From: Anastatus disparis
Lineage: Eukaryota; Arthropoda; Insecta; Hymenoptera; Eupelmidae
Direction of reading: 5' to 3'
Assembly (NCBI GenBank): GCA_017163975.1
Contig: JAFFSR010000347.1
Location: 1,972,001-2,036,000 of the forward strand
Length of the DNA: 64,000 nucleotides
Positions 11,801 to 21,372 of the stretch are shown piece after piece; position 1 is the stretch's first letter, and the number at the start of each line of letters is the position of its first letter. The notes under the pieces are model-generated. The model saw only the letters and a list, made by a program, of their open reading frames with translations, had not been told where the DNA came from and did not search any database. The position numbers and the translations under genes were made by a program.

Positions 11801-12149
11801 TGAGACGATGAGCGACCCGTCTCTTGCAATCTATGCGACTCCGTGTGCCAACGGAGGATCGGGCTCAGATTGCGTGCGACCGCCTACGAGCGGTGATTTT
11901 CCCCATATCGAAAAACCGAATAGGAACCGAAGTCATCCGCGTAAAGCAGCTATCGTCCTAACGCAAACTGTCGAGCATATGCGTCAAGCTGAGTCCGAAC
12001 CGATCAGGCGTAAGCGAGGTAGGCTTAAAGGTTCTACCAATTTGAAGCCTAGCGAAAACATAGTAGTTTGTTCACCGGGAAAAACGCGTGTTCAACGAAA
12101 ATTATTTTGTGGTAGAAATCGTAAATATTACCATTGCTTAAGACAATGA
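8877..12149 (+). CDS. Gag-protease polyprotein (1,090 aa) of LTR element
   Basis: It would encode the structural Gag protein and an aspartic protease of a Ty3/Gypsy-type retrotransposon. Residues 1-110 hold a helical N-terminal region, followed by a Gln/Asn-rich linker. A retrotransposon Gag capsid-type domain runs at about 340-490 (FSGERGQSIDLFLTRVEECR, GVAATWYRN, RRFQQRLLAEAN). A Lys/Arg/Gln-rich stretch at about 580-640 precedes a zinc knuckle CYRCGLPGYTIWSC, in which the usual His is Tyr. The protease motif LYDPGASRTVM lies at about 750 (DPGAS in place of DTG/DSGAS). After the protease the frame runs into a tail with RSHPRKAA and IRRKRGRLKGS, which resembles the end of Gypsy integrases. 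An in-frame deletion of RT through most of integrase is therefore inferred. The ATG at 8877 is the first in the frame. There are no internal stops. Confidence 0.9.
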   Translation: MENISRKKIFIKMATQQKMIDGNHKAAAIKVYKWATGLSEDDLIDSLQTLELKQEGLPYEQSHRLVQWLLGNYTAVDFEQSNPEESEMVTRQRRLSVRKEFIERTTFKKTRSTIYDNNVDLNEEHLLTILRNDETVVKNLNATLSNITQNEMRNDQVVLENPNVQQRSEIALDVSNVPRELINYLTAIHNQVKDVSSKVKGMATTMDSLSLKVEVLSQPKSSSTQLFDQATGERTPERENLQGNKNNEQHVAFRDTFSIHYNNSSSPLNSQANNNASTDQQNYTNRDNLPTGTAGARTVEGGGTPHTANSATDNANLTRHSDRPTSANKNTDVGHIVRRWNATFSGERGQSIDLFLTRVEECRKLAKLSESDLLTSLSELLTGVAATWYRNNRHSWQTWAQFKKAALRWYGYSRRFQQRLLAEANARTQGKDEPVRDYIICLQSIILKQVPLPDSSQQLDLLHRNLLPEIQRMVRRDEVTDIESLLEKTVEAELILEAERVYRPPPPPEQSLLPDVAYRPTNKAKDNEIQLAAVQEEHADNGQLNLGEVLIQLFQEIRELKKAFVKQQRFSENNVQGPAPLKLPRRKSAKRQRNFKKQPRKLSQDDSNSEQQSQQQKESSLRDTNQTKPGQENQKGSKNPKRNRECYRCGLPGYTIWSCPICAGKRTRERVGEVPTVPSEAYETSEPSNRKVFDKNLSEDSVETQVESHTGQVETSEQAETNQPIIDDEARWWLPVVIGDYRIRALYDPGASRTVMNSLGLQLAVACNVPLIPATGRLVKVADGRPCSLVGYVDLPFTVGGITKTIRCAIMPSLNEECYLGGNFVRAFRAVFDPCENKLSFKGTNVKVNLEVAALKQLYIGKLETVGLADISATDQACVKSLVPGRAKATHNIDYLIGKRNKILSPAVQDIASKLAPKLVSTYVVTAKSGLNTHRLLERNSNSYSPIYREQLRAYIARQEDDLQSQPPLESMRANETMSDPSLAIYATPCANGGSGSDCVRPPTSGDFPHIEKPNRNRSHPRKAAIVLTQTVEHMRQAESEPIRRKRGRLKGSTNLKPSENIVVCSPGKTRVQRKLFCGRNRKYYHCLRQ

Positions 12150-12213
12150 TTGCATACCTACCGCGCGATAGGCAGAGCAGCAGAACGCGGTTATGCTGCG
12201 TCTGGCGGAGGGG
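12150..12213 (+). other. 3' untranslated stretch and polypurine tract
   Basis: A short stretch after the ORF ends in GGCGGAGGGG (12204-12213) directly before the 3' LTR, the expected place for the plus-strand primer. Confidence 0.7.
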
Positions 12214-13554
12214 TGTCACGGTATTTTACCATGTTTGAATCTTGCGCACTTAGGTATTAAAATAGAATAAACGCTCAGTCATATATCTCGTCTAAGACGA
12301 GTAAAGAAGTGCGTATCTTGACGACCGGCACGCGAGCGAGAAGCGAGCCGGCCGCGAGGCGCTTGAGAGAGTTTCCGGCTACCGTTGCGTTAGCACGAAA
12401 CCTAAGCCGCGCTGTGCTCATTAGAGAATTTCGCCACATGGACATATAATACGGTAGACTAAGTTCGCAATTGATAGAGCGAGACATTGTCTTAATTAAA
12501 AGTCGTGCGTTTATACCGACTTGCGTATTATTTTATATTGGCTAGTTGCAACTCTCAGAAATTCTTTCTGTAGAGTTTTGCTTGACCGCTTTTCGCGCGT
12601 CTTAGCGGTCAGCCATTAAGTGCCAACAAATACGTTGATCGACGTGCATAGGATTCCACCGATCTACGTCCAGGCAACCACGTTGGCAGAGCTCAGCGGA
12701 ATTCAAGGATCGGGAAGAGACGTATTCCACCGATCTACTCCAGAGCATTTACGTATTGGTTACGTACAGGGGAGAAGCTTCGATAACGGGCGAGCGGCGT
12801 CTACGTGCACGTAGGTAATTAGTGTAAGCTGGCCAGTGCGTTATTGTAAGTATAATTATACTGTGCGATATCCAAGTATCTCTTCCTCGAGAGATACTTG
12901 TTCAGGTATATTGTATCATCGATTATATAACCGATCAGCGTCATAAGCGAGGATCATTTAGTTCGCGACGCGCCCTCCCTTTGCTCACTCTCTCAATAGA
13001 CGCGTACATTACTTTTTATATATTATTCAATTTCATTCTCATTTAGTTCACATTTTATCTTGATTATATTTATATTTTTTTTGTAATAAATTAATTCTTT
13101 TCTATTAAATCGTGCTTTCAATTAATTTATATTGCCTGATTATATTTAACATAAAATATATATTTCCCGTTGCTTACTCCGACGCCTCCGCGGTCCTTGT
13201 GAGCAGTTATAAATTATTTAATAACGTAATATCATATATTTTAATATAACGTATTTTGGAACCTGCCTCACGAAGGAAAACTGCGCTACCGGCCACGCGT
13301 CTCTCGATCAGGTAAGAGAGAGAGAGAGAGAGAGACGCAGTGCGTGCAGCAAGCGACGAGTATATCAGATATGATTTTGTCGTTTATCAATAGGATTGAT
13401 TAGCTAGCACAATCGGAGTTCGCTGTATAATATTTAGTGAAATTCTTACAAATTTCAGCAACTCTGCATATAGTAAAATTTAAGGACTTAGCTAAAGTTT
13501 ACATTAAATTAAAAGCTAATTCTTTTTTGCAACGTGTAGTAAATTACCGTTACA
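12214..13554 (+). repeat. 3' LTR
   Basis: Near-identical to 6136-7471. Differences I see include GCGCACTT for GCGCGCTT, GAGTAAAG for GAATAAAG, one extra G near 12770 and four extra bases in the GA repeat near 13317. It is followed by the target duplicate ATGT. The empty TTAA site is at 12616-12619. Confidence 0.95.
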
Positions 13555-13857
13555 ATGTTTAAGTTATAATAGGATTTTATTTGATTTATTTAACGTTTAA
13601 TGCCTGTATCAGAATTATAATAATATTAATACAATTAATTACTAATTCATGTACGTTATAAATAAAATTATAAATTGAGTATTTTATTAAATTTTATTTA
13701 TTTTTTTTTAAATATATTTAATGCAATGAAGTCTTTTTGATGTATGAAATATATTTTAAATTACTGTTTTAATATATTTGATTAATTTTTTGTTTTTATA
13801 AAAGATATATTTATTATTTTTACTAATTTATTACTTAAATATATTTTATATTATATT

Positions 13858-14241
13858 TTATAAAATAAAAAAAATTATATTAGCAATACGTAATAAATAT
13901 TTATAATATATTGTATTATGAGCTGTGATATAATATTCCATTATTGGATCATGTATTTCTAACTCATATTGAATGATTTTATTTGTCATATATTTATAAT
14001 AATATGTTACATTGTTCCAATTTTCAAAATGAAGTTTTTCATTTTCAATACCGATATAGTTATTAATTGCATTATTTAATCTAGATAAATCTGTATTTTC
14101 ATTCAAATTTTCCATATATTCTTCGTAGTGCTCTTAAAACCGTTCAAATTTGTTTATTTGGTTATTTAAATCATCTAATTCTTCTTGATGTTGTAAGTTT
14201 TCTACAACAATGTATTCATTTGAAACTGGATCCCATTCCAT
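13858..14241 (-). pseudogene. MEW small acidic protein, broken copy
   Basis: I do not recognise this family. The frame starts MEWDPVSNEYIVVEN, meets an in-frame TAA at codon 36, and continues with EHYEEYMENLN, NNAINNYIG, ENEKLHFENWNNV and YYKYMTNKII. These align block by block with the intact 96-residue ORF at 45342-45632. In both places the gene lies downstream of a Pif1-type helicase on the same strand. The 3' end here differs and runs into unrelated codons. It is acidic, with no signal peptide, membrane segment or Cys/His motif. A role as an accessory protein of the helicase-bearing element is inference from position only. Confidence 0.6.
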
Positions 14242-14512
14242 TTTATAATGATTCGATTATTATTAGTATTAATTAAATTATATTTTAAATAACTTTGTTA
14301 TTATTTTTTTTTTTTTTTCATGAAATATTTGAAGTTTGTTTTTATTTTCTTTTTTATTATTTTAAATTAATTTTTTTATATAGAAAATTTAAAGTATGCT
14401 TTTATTTTTTGTTTTATTATGTTATATCTGAAAAAAAACAAATGTTTTATTAGTATGTAAGAAATATAAATATATTTTTAATATTAAAAAAATTAAAGTG
14501 TTTTTTTTTTTG

Positions 14513-14862
14513 TTATTTTTCTAGTACTTCTTTCCGTACTATATTGGTTAATTCATTTTTATTTTCTAATTCATTTTGAATATGTATTTTAGAAGGATTT
14601 TTACTTCTAGAAAGAGCAATATATAATTATCCATGTGAAAATAAAGGTTTTTTTATGAATATTTCTACGTTTTCAAAACTTTGACCTTGTGATTTATTTA
14701 TAGTTATAACAAAAGCTAATATAATAGGGAATTGTTTTCTATATAAAATAAATGGTAAAGACGATGATTCATTTGTGCTTAATGTAATACGCGGTATAAA
14801 AACTTTATTTCCTTTATTTTCGCCTGTAATTACTTCAGCTTCTATATTGTATTTAAATAATT
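14513..14862 (-). pseudogene. Pif1-type helicase C-terminal remnant
   Basis: On the minus strand the frame reads LFKYNIEAEVITGEN, KVFIPRITLS, ITINKSQGQSFENVEIF and PLFSHG, then a stop where the other copy has Gln, then LYIALSRSKN. These match helicase domain 2 of Pif1 and of Helitron helicases, where NKSQGQSF and LYVALSR are hallmark motifs. The sequence upstream of LFKYN is unrelated to the intact copy at 44437-45178, so the rest of the helicase has been replaced. It pairs with the MEW gene just downstream. Confidence 0.8.
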
Positions 14863-15063
14863 GGAAATCACTGTGTACAATTAAAGACCTGTGCTGTCTA
14901 TTAGGGAATTCATAACATAATTTATTTAAAACTTTATCCTCTTGTAAAAATTGATTATATGACTTTTGTTCTGTATTCTTAGGCAAGATATTGACTCTTT
15001 AATAAAAATGTCATATCATAAATGTTTTTTATTAACTGGTTTATGTTGCTGTGTGAAAGTGTA
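14863..15063 (-). repeat. Direct repeat, copy 1
   Basis: About 200 bp, repeated at 15291-15497 with small differences (one copy has an extra TATTT). On the minus strand it encodes KSYNQFLQEDKVLNKLCYEF and is fused in frame to the helicase remnant, but I do not recognise it. Confidence 0.75.
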
Positions 15064-15083
15064 AAAAACCTATTTACAAAGCT

Positions 15084-15293
15084 TTGACAAGAATATCCGG
15101 ACACAATGTTTCATTTGTTAAAGAACAATATCTTAACCAATTTAAATCCATGTCTCCTAATTATTTATGTGATGAGTATAAAGCTTATATGGACAGAGGC
15201 TTATATAATATACATACACCTGTTCCTATATTATTACGAATAAATGCAGTAGAAATAACATCTTGCCACACAGATGATAATAATAATAATTGA
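15084..15293 (+). other. Exon-like ORF between direct repeats, unknown
   Basis: A 69-codon frame open from about 15064, with content unlike the AT-rich surroundings: VKEQYLNQF, CDEYKAYMDRG, NIHTPVPILLRINAVEI. It is bounded by the two copies of a 200-bp repeat and ends in an Asn run and a stop. It could be a captured exon or part of an element gene. I do not recognise the product. Confidence 0.3.
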
Positions 15294-15497
15294 AAATCAC
15301 TGTGTATAATTGAAGACCTGTGTTGTCTATTAGGTAATTAATAACATAATTTATTTAAAACTTTATTTTATTCTATCCTCTTGTAAAAATTGATTATATG
15401 ACTTTTGTTCTGTATTCCTAGGCAAGATATTGGCTCTTTAAGAAAAATGTCATATCATAAATGTTTTTTATTAAGTGATTCATGTTACTGTGTGAAA
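15291..15497 (-). repeat. Direct repeat, copy 2
   Basis: The second copy of the 14863-15063 segment, offset about 428 bp. Together they bracket the exon-like ORF. Confidence 0.75.
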
Positions 15498-15647
15498 GTG
15501 TAAATAAATTTTATTTTTATGTCAAGTACTAAATTGTGCATTGTTGTTAATTTTATGCAAAATAAAAATAAACAATAATTGTGCAGTTCATAGTATTAAG
15601 TAATTGTAAAATATAAATAAGACTGATAGTTTTATAGATAATATAAA

Positions 15648-15749
15648 ATGAGAGAAGATAAAATAGCTATTGTCAATGTTGCTTCAGAAATTAAAATAAT
15701 TAATGTTTCTTATGCTACTGGATGGACAGCTGAGGACTTATGTATTAAG
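15648..15749 (+). CDS. Possible JAK (hopscotch-like) first exon
   Basis: It begins with ATG and gives 34 codons ending in a donor (AAG|GTTAGA) in phase 0. The translation contains IVNVASEIKIINVSYATGWT followed by AEDLCIK. The pattern TAE-[ED]-LCI after a beta-strand pair resembles the start of the FERM domain of JAK tyrosine kinases (TAEELCI in vertebrate JAK1). No following JAK exon was found. Joining it to the exon at 16005 gives a stop, so it is not the start of the RGG gene. It could be a true 5' exon of a gene extending elsewhere or a captured fragment. The assignment rests on one short motif. Confidence 0.35.
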
Positions 15750-16006
15750 GTTAGATTTAAGATTTTATCTTAGTAGTTATTTTCTTCATAGTTAAGTCGT
15801 AGGCAAGATAACACTCTTAAAATATCTAAAAAAATGGTATTCCATCATATCTCAAATTTAGTTCAAATTCATTATTAATATCATTTGTTTCTGCTTCTAA
15901 GGGATTTAATTATAACTAATTTCATTTTAAATGAATGAAAATTTTTATTGATTTTTTTAAGTTGTCATTTGTTTATTATTCCTTCTATTTCTATCACGTA
16001 TCAGCA

Positions 16007-16040
16007 ATGGAAGATTTAGGTAATTTTAAAAATTATTTAA

Positions 16041-16113
<73 letters not shown>

Positions 16114-16874
16114 AATTTAAAATTAAATACTATTTACTTATAATTAATTATAATGATTTTTAGAGGTGAATCCCGAACAACCAATCGAAATGGTCGAAAT
16201 ACCAGACCCTCACGCACAAGTAGTACTTCCTCAACAAGAATTCAATCAACTTGTTCACGAATTGAATGATTTAAGAAATCAGGTTGAAGAATTAAACAAC
16301 CAAGGTAATCTTAATTTTTAACTTATATTATAAGATATTATTATTTAAGGTTATTTTTTATGTTGTTATGACTTTGGTAATAAAAGGTTTCTTATTTATT
16401 TATTTTTTCTGTTTTTAAAAAAATAACGTTCCTAGACACATTTTTACATTATTTTGAGGGATAAATTATAATTTTTTAAGCATACAAAGTAGAGCAAAGA
16501 ATAATGAGGTATAAGATAAAAGGGATATTGTTTTTATATAACTATATAATATAAGGAGAAATTTAAAAAATTAAAAATAAAATTGATAATAATATCTAAT
16601 TATAAATTTAAAAATTAATACAGGAAACTATCGAGGACGATGGCTTCCTGGAAGATATCAAAGAGGTTGGAGAGCAAGGAATAATAGGGGAAGGATTCCA
16701 GGAGGTGAAGGAAGAGATAATGCTGAAGATAGAAACAATGAAAACAGAATACCTAATGAAGAAAATAATAATAATATACCCGCTTACAGAGGTATAGGTA
16801 ACAGAGGACACCGAGGATATAGGGGCAGAAGATATATCAATAATAATAGAAAATATGTATTCATATTATATTAA
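16007..16874 (+). CDS. RGG-rich small protein, three exons (unknown family)
   Basis: Predicted exons are 16007-16019, 16164-16304 and 16624-16874, with GT-AG introns in phase 1 at both junctions. They give about 134 residues. The N-terminus (MEDLEVNPEQPIEMVEI) is acidic. A short coiled coil follows (FNQLVHELNDLRNQVEELNN), then an Arg/Gly-rich tail with RGRW, RYQRGWRARNNRGR, RGHRGYRGRRY. RGG-type tails usually bind RNA or DNA. The second intron carries a repeat also seen elsewhere in the window (16411-16560), yet the frame is kept across it. I do not recognise a family. The reverse-strand ORF at 16608-16811 is its shadow. It lies inside the large inverted-repeat element. Confidence 0.6.
16411..16560 (+). 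repeat. Short copy of the TTACGTTATTTTGAGGG repeat
   Basis: Contains CTAGACACATTTTTACATTATTTTGAGGG and ends AACTATATAATATA. It matches the core of the G-rich element at 22905-23450 and the reverse complement of those at 26703-27005 and 43925-44150. Confidence 0.6.
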
Positions 16875-17661
16875 ATTTATTAATTGATATTAGATAGATA
16901 GATATTAATTTATTTTGTAAAGAAAAAACTATTACTAAAAATAAAATTTAAAACAAAATATAGATATCGAAAATAAATATATTTCAATTTGCTTAATATT
17001 TTTTTAGTAATATTTTGAGACATAACAACAAAAATTAAATCTTATTTGTGTATAAATGCATCAATATAAGTATCAAAAAATAAAAGTGGTAAGTATAACA
17101 AGAACATTGTGTTTCTTTTAATTTGAGTAAGCTCTAATGTGTTTAAATTCAATGATTTGAAATCTTGTGCTGCTTTCTTCAAACTTTTCAAATTCTTTTT
17201 TAAACAGTCAAAATTATTGAGTAATTTTAATAGAATTTCTTAAAAATAACTAGATTTATTTAATTTCAAAAATTTTATTAATTTTTTTAGCCAAAAGAAA
17301 AATGCATTCATCCATATTTTAAACAATATGTGCAATAGTTTGAAAAGCTATAGCAGTTGCAAATAATTTTGACATTTTAGGAACATTTCTTTCTAAAATT
17401 AATGACCATATTATTAAATTGTCTTCTGTAGTACATACTTCACTAACAAGTTATTCAGTTAATTTTAATATTTACGTATCATCAAAATATTCAATAATTT
17501 CAAAATCGTTTTCTAAAATTTTTGGCCAAAGATATTCAATAATTTTTTCTTTTATTGATTGTGGACTATTTTTATCAAAAATAATTGATTTATACAAATT
17601 TATTTGATCTTAATAGGATTTTAATCGCCATTCGATATGAAGAATAAATTAAAATTTTGTG

Positions 17662-17694
<33 letters not shown>

Positions 17695-18191
17695 AAATCA
17701 TCTGTTATTTGTTTTTATTAGTATCTTATACTTTTTAATGATTGTATTATTAATAATTTTTGATTCAATTTAATCAATTTCAAATATTAAAAATCATTAA
17801 TTCAGTTTTTTGATGAATTTAAAAAATTTTTAATTATTATAACTAAATATAAATAAAGTAAATAATATAATAAAAATTTTATATATTTTATTTTAATTTT
17901 TTTTTATATAACCTTAAATTGTGACATTTCTTTAAATAAGAGTGAGTAAATTCGATTTTAAATAAGATCTTGGAAGAATATCAGAGTTTTCAAATTTGAA
18001 AACTATTCTCCTGAAGTACTTTAAGGATTTTCAAAAATATCTAATATTTTTTATAACCAAACTTGGTCTCTAAAGTATTGGAGTTATCAAACAAGGAGGA
18101 TTTAAAAAAATATATTGGTAAAATTTAAATATTTAATTAACGATATAAAAATAAATAAGTAATAATTTTTATAATAATTTATTACTAAATC
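16875..18191. other. AT-rich, short repeats, no gene seen
   Basis: Contains a (TA)n-(TG)n run at 17661-17694 and, at 18035-18125, a segment (ATAACCAAACTTGGTCTCTA) repeated at 22770-22875. The ORF at 17419-17607 has no recognisable content. Confidence 0.5.
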
Positions 18192-18351
18192 AAGGAGATG
18201 TAAAACAGACACTACAACTGTACTCATGAATTGGGCCTATCTTTTCATTTCATTGCACAACTTGAATAAAGAAATGCATTAACTTGTAGTATATATCGTG
18301 ATGATTATTCAGTTAAATTTCAACTTTAAAGTGTTCTTTTTACATCTCCTT
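18192..18351. mobile_element. 160-bp MITE, AAGGAGATGTAAAA ends
   Basis: Perfect inverted ends AAGGAGATGTAAAA and TTTTTACATCTCCTT. A related copy lies at 24194-24345 (GGAGATGTAAAATAGACAGT, GCATTAACATATAGTATGTAT), with a decayed right end. Confidence 0.75.
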
Positions 18352-19740
18352 AACTTTTTGAAATCATAGCATAATGTATAATAATTATGATTTACTTCAA
18401 CTTAAACTTTAATTTAATTAAATCATATATCTTAAAAAGTATAATTAAAAAAATTATTAATACTGTGTAAATATTTTTTAACAGCTTTTTTTTTCTTAAA
18501 AAACCCTATGTATTTTTTGTAATGTATGCATACATATACTCTAAGCTTCTTAGCATTATCGCACATTTACAGTACATACCAGCTCATTCATTTCCTTCTA
18601 AACTGATAAACTATTTTAAAAATTTTAGACTAATTTTTTATTTAAATTTCTAACTTACCTCCTTTTTTCTTGGTTATATTATATGATTTATTTTTAAAAT
18701 TATTATCTTTTTCTAAAATATTGAAACATAAACAATTTGTTTAATAATCATTATTTGAAATCTTTTTATTATATATGTCATTCTAAAAAATTCACATTTT
18801 TTACAAAAAGTTATGCAAATTTTATTATTTTCAATTTAATTTCTTTTTTATACTTTTTTATAATATTTTCTCTTGATAAACATCTCTTTCATCTATACAA
18901 CAAATTAAAAAATAGTATATCTATTAATAGTCCATGAAATTTGATATTTTTATATATCTCATGGCTGGTTGTTCTTAATATTCATGTTGCGGTTTTTCTA
19001 ATTTACATCATGTAGATCCAGTAATTACTTACAGATGTATTATAAAATCGCTTTAGCAGGACGAATCACAGATTATGAATTTATGTGATTATTTTATTGT
19101 GCATTATAATGGGGTTAACCAGCTAATAATAAATAAATGACTTTAATTTATGGGTGAACTTAAAAAAAATTAAATACCTTTTTCTTGGCAGTTGTTTAAT
19201 TAAACCGTTTTTAATGTAAAAGTTTCACATGTTACATTTAATTTTTATTCAAACCAAAAAAAAATTTAGAAACAATTTTCAATACTTGTAAATTTAAAAA
19301 ATTTATAATCCAAACATATGATTTGTTAGTTTGTTTTCTCATTTCAAATGACGTTTATTAAAAAATTGATAACATTAAAGTAATATAAAACATTCTTTCT
19401 GATAAATTTTTGCATCATTTTAAATCTAGATATGTTTTAATTTAACTTTTATATAACTTTTTTTCATTTGATAATATTTAATTTTATTTGATTTTTTATT
19501 TAATAATTTTTATTTGAAATTTTATATAATTTTATTTAATAATTGTTTGAACATTTATTAGTTAATTTTTGATTGTCAAAAAGATAATTATTATAAAATG
19601 TGTATATGTTTATTGTATTTAAATATATAAATGTAATAATTGTAACAAATTATTATTTTTTAAAACACTTATAATTATTATAATTTAAAAAATTAATATT
19701 TATTTATATATAACTTATATAATGTAATTTTTAATTACAG
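18352..19740. other. AT-rich, no gene seen
   Basis: No convincing gene. A pyrimidine tract and AG at 19740 form the acceptor for the zinc-finger exon that follows. Confidence 0.5.
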
Positions 19741-20115
19741 TAATAAATATGGATTTAAATTCAAAAGAAAACCCAGATGTAGCCATTTGTTCATTTTGCA
19801 ATTTATATTTTGCAAACGAAACTTATTTACTTATTCAGATTAAAGAGAAACATACAAATAAATCAAATATATGTAAAATTTGTGGTTTGATATTAAAAAA
19901 AAAAATATTTACGAGGACATATTGAAGGACATAAAAAAAATAAAAATTATAATTGCATAAACTGTACAAAAAAATTTGCAAGAATTGATCATTTAAACAG
20001 ACATTTAAAAACTCATGTACATAATGATTTTATTATTTGTAAAATTTGTGGAAAAAGATATACTAGAAAAGATAATTTTAAACGACATTATAGAACTCAT
20101 AAAGTAGATAACTAG
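19741..20115 (+). CDS. C2H2 zinc-finger protein with one A-run frameshift
   Basis: The exon begins at an acceptor (AATTACAG at 19740). ATG is at 19749 and stop at 20113-20115. Fingers, in order: a degenerate CSFCNLYF; CKICG with HIEGH; CINCTKKFARIDHLNRHLKTH; CKICGKRYTRKDNFKRHYRTH. The two C-terminal fingers are canonical C2H2 and should bind nucleic acid. The frame breaks once in a run of 11 A's near 19895-19905. One base more, or two fewer, would restore it, so it is either a recent mutation or a sequencing error. It lies inside the large inverted-repeat element, between the RGG gene and the small spliced gene. Confidence 0.65.
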
Positions 20116-20826
20116 GCTAACTCAAAAACTTAAGTAATAATTATTTATCATTTAATATATTCAAATAATTATTGATCGTAAAATATTATCTCAGCCAAAG
20201 GATTTACAATTCAGAAAAATAGATTGGAAATATAATTAGATTAGATTATAATTAGTTTAAATAAAATATACTTAAAATTTTCTAAAATTATTAAGCATGA
20301 AAGATAAGTAACAAGTTTTCATTCATTTTAAATACATTTTTTTATAAAAAGTTTGAAAATTTACAAATATGTTCACTTTGTGTACGCATGTACATAATTA
20401 TATCTACATACAAAAGTACTTATTAAAAACAGGCAAGATTCGCTGTTCTTGTCTAATTGAAATTTTGTTTATTTATTCAATTATTAATCGTTATTAAAAT
20501 ATTTATGCAAAACAAAAAAAAATTTTACTGCTTTCTTTTTGAAAAAAGTAAGCAATGCTGAAATGTAGGTATATGTTTATAATATTTTTGCCTGTGTTAA
20601 CAGAAAGTAGAATCCAATTTCTTCTTAACATAGAAAAATTATAATACTTATAATTTTTTTTTTATGCTTTCGAAATTTATCTTAATTCAAAAGTTTTATC
20701 TGATTAAATAAAACATTTATACTTATATCAATAATATTAGATTTTTCTGAACTGCCAATCCTTTCGTTAAGGTATTATTTTTAATATTTTATTTCTTTAT
20801 TAGTAGAATGTCGAAAAGAAAAATTA
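20116..20826. other. AT-rich spacer
   Basis: No gene seen. Near 20809 a second possible start (MSKRKINEERSS) leads into the next gene but is out of frame by one base. Confidence 0.5.
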
Positions 20827-21312
20827 ATGAAGAAAGATCATCTTAATATTTTAGAAATTGAAGGATTTTTGCGAAATAAGTTTATTCAAAAAGATAAGAA
20901 TAGTACAAAATATTATTCTAATATAACTGATGGTCATTACAAATTAGAAATTGTAATAAATTCTACAGACGATGATATATTAAAAATAGAAAAAGGCAAA
21001 AAATTGGAAATTATTGGAGATTTGCAAGAATTTGGTATTATAAATTTATATTTATATATAATAAATTTATAAATATATATATATGTATATATTACATTTA
21101 TTATTAATAAATAAAAAATTCATTCATTTTAAAAATTGGAGGAATTGAAAATATAAAAGTTTTAAATGAAACAAAAATGGATATTGTCAATTTAATTAAT
21201 GGAAACGAAATGTTTCTAAATGAGGTTATTTTTTTAATTTTTAATATATTTTTTTTAAATAAATGAAAAACAAAATAAAAATTTACTTATTTCTTTTTAG
21301 CCTCCAGATTAG
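20827..21312 (+). CDS. Small spliced protein, OB-fold-like (unknown)
   Basis: Predicted exons are 20827-21034, 21142-21224 and 21301-21312, giving 100 residues. Donors are GTATTA and GTTATT, acceptors TTGGAG and TTTTTAG. Joining the exons turns LQEFG into IENIKVLNE smoothly and removes a poor AT-rich readthrough. The pattern of alternating beta strands (GHYKLEIVINS, IEKGKKLEIIGDLQEFG) followed by a helix (MDIVNLINGNEMFLNE) looks like a small OB-fold of the RPA type, but this is inference from pattern, not from a matched motif. An alternative upstream start, MSKRKINEERSS, would join after loss of one T. A possible relative of the second exon is at 27851-27919. Confidence 0.5.
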
Positions 21313-21372
21313 TAATATAATATTATTATATTTTGCAATTTTAGATAAGTATATTTTTTGATATTATATTAT

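Larger units (their letters stand above)
6136..13554 (+). mobile_element. Non-autonomous Ty3/Gypsy-type LTR element (Gag-PR only)
   Basis: Two directly repeated LTRs (1,336 and 1,341 bp, both TG...CA) flank a 4,742-bp interior. A primer site TGGCGCCCAACG lies 3 bases after the 5' LTR, a purine tract GGCGGAGGGG touches the 3' LTR, and ATGT is duplicated at 6132-6135 and 13555-13558. By my reading the LTRs differ by about six substitutions and two small indels, so the insertion is recent. The interior carries one intact ORF with Gag and aspartic protease but no reverse transcriptase, RNase H or integrase core. Mobility would therefore need enzymes from a full-length relative. The layout matches the elements described in plants as TR-GAG. 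Confidence 0.9.

Noticed and set aside
15648..16304. Joining the JAK-like exon to the RGG gene
   Set aside because: The phase-0 donor at 15749 joined to the acceptor at 16004 gives a stop within five codons.
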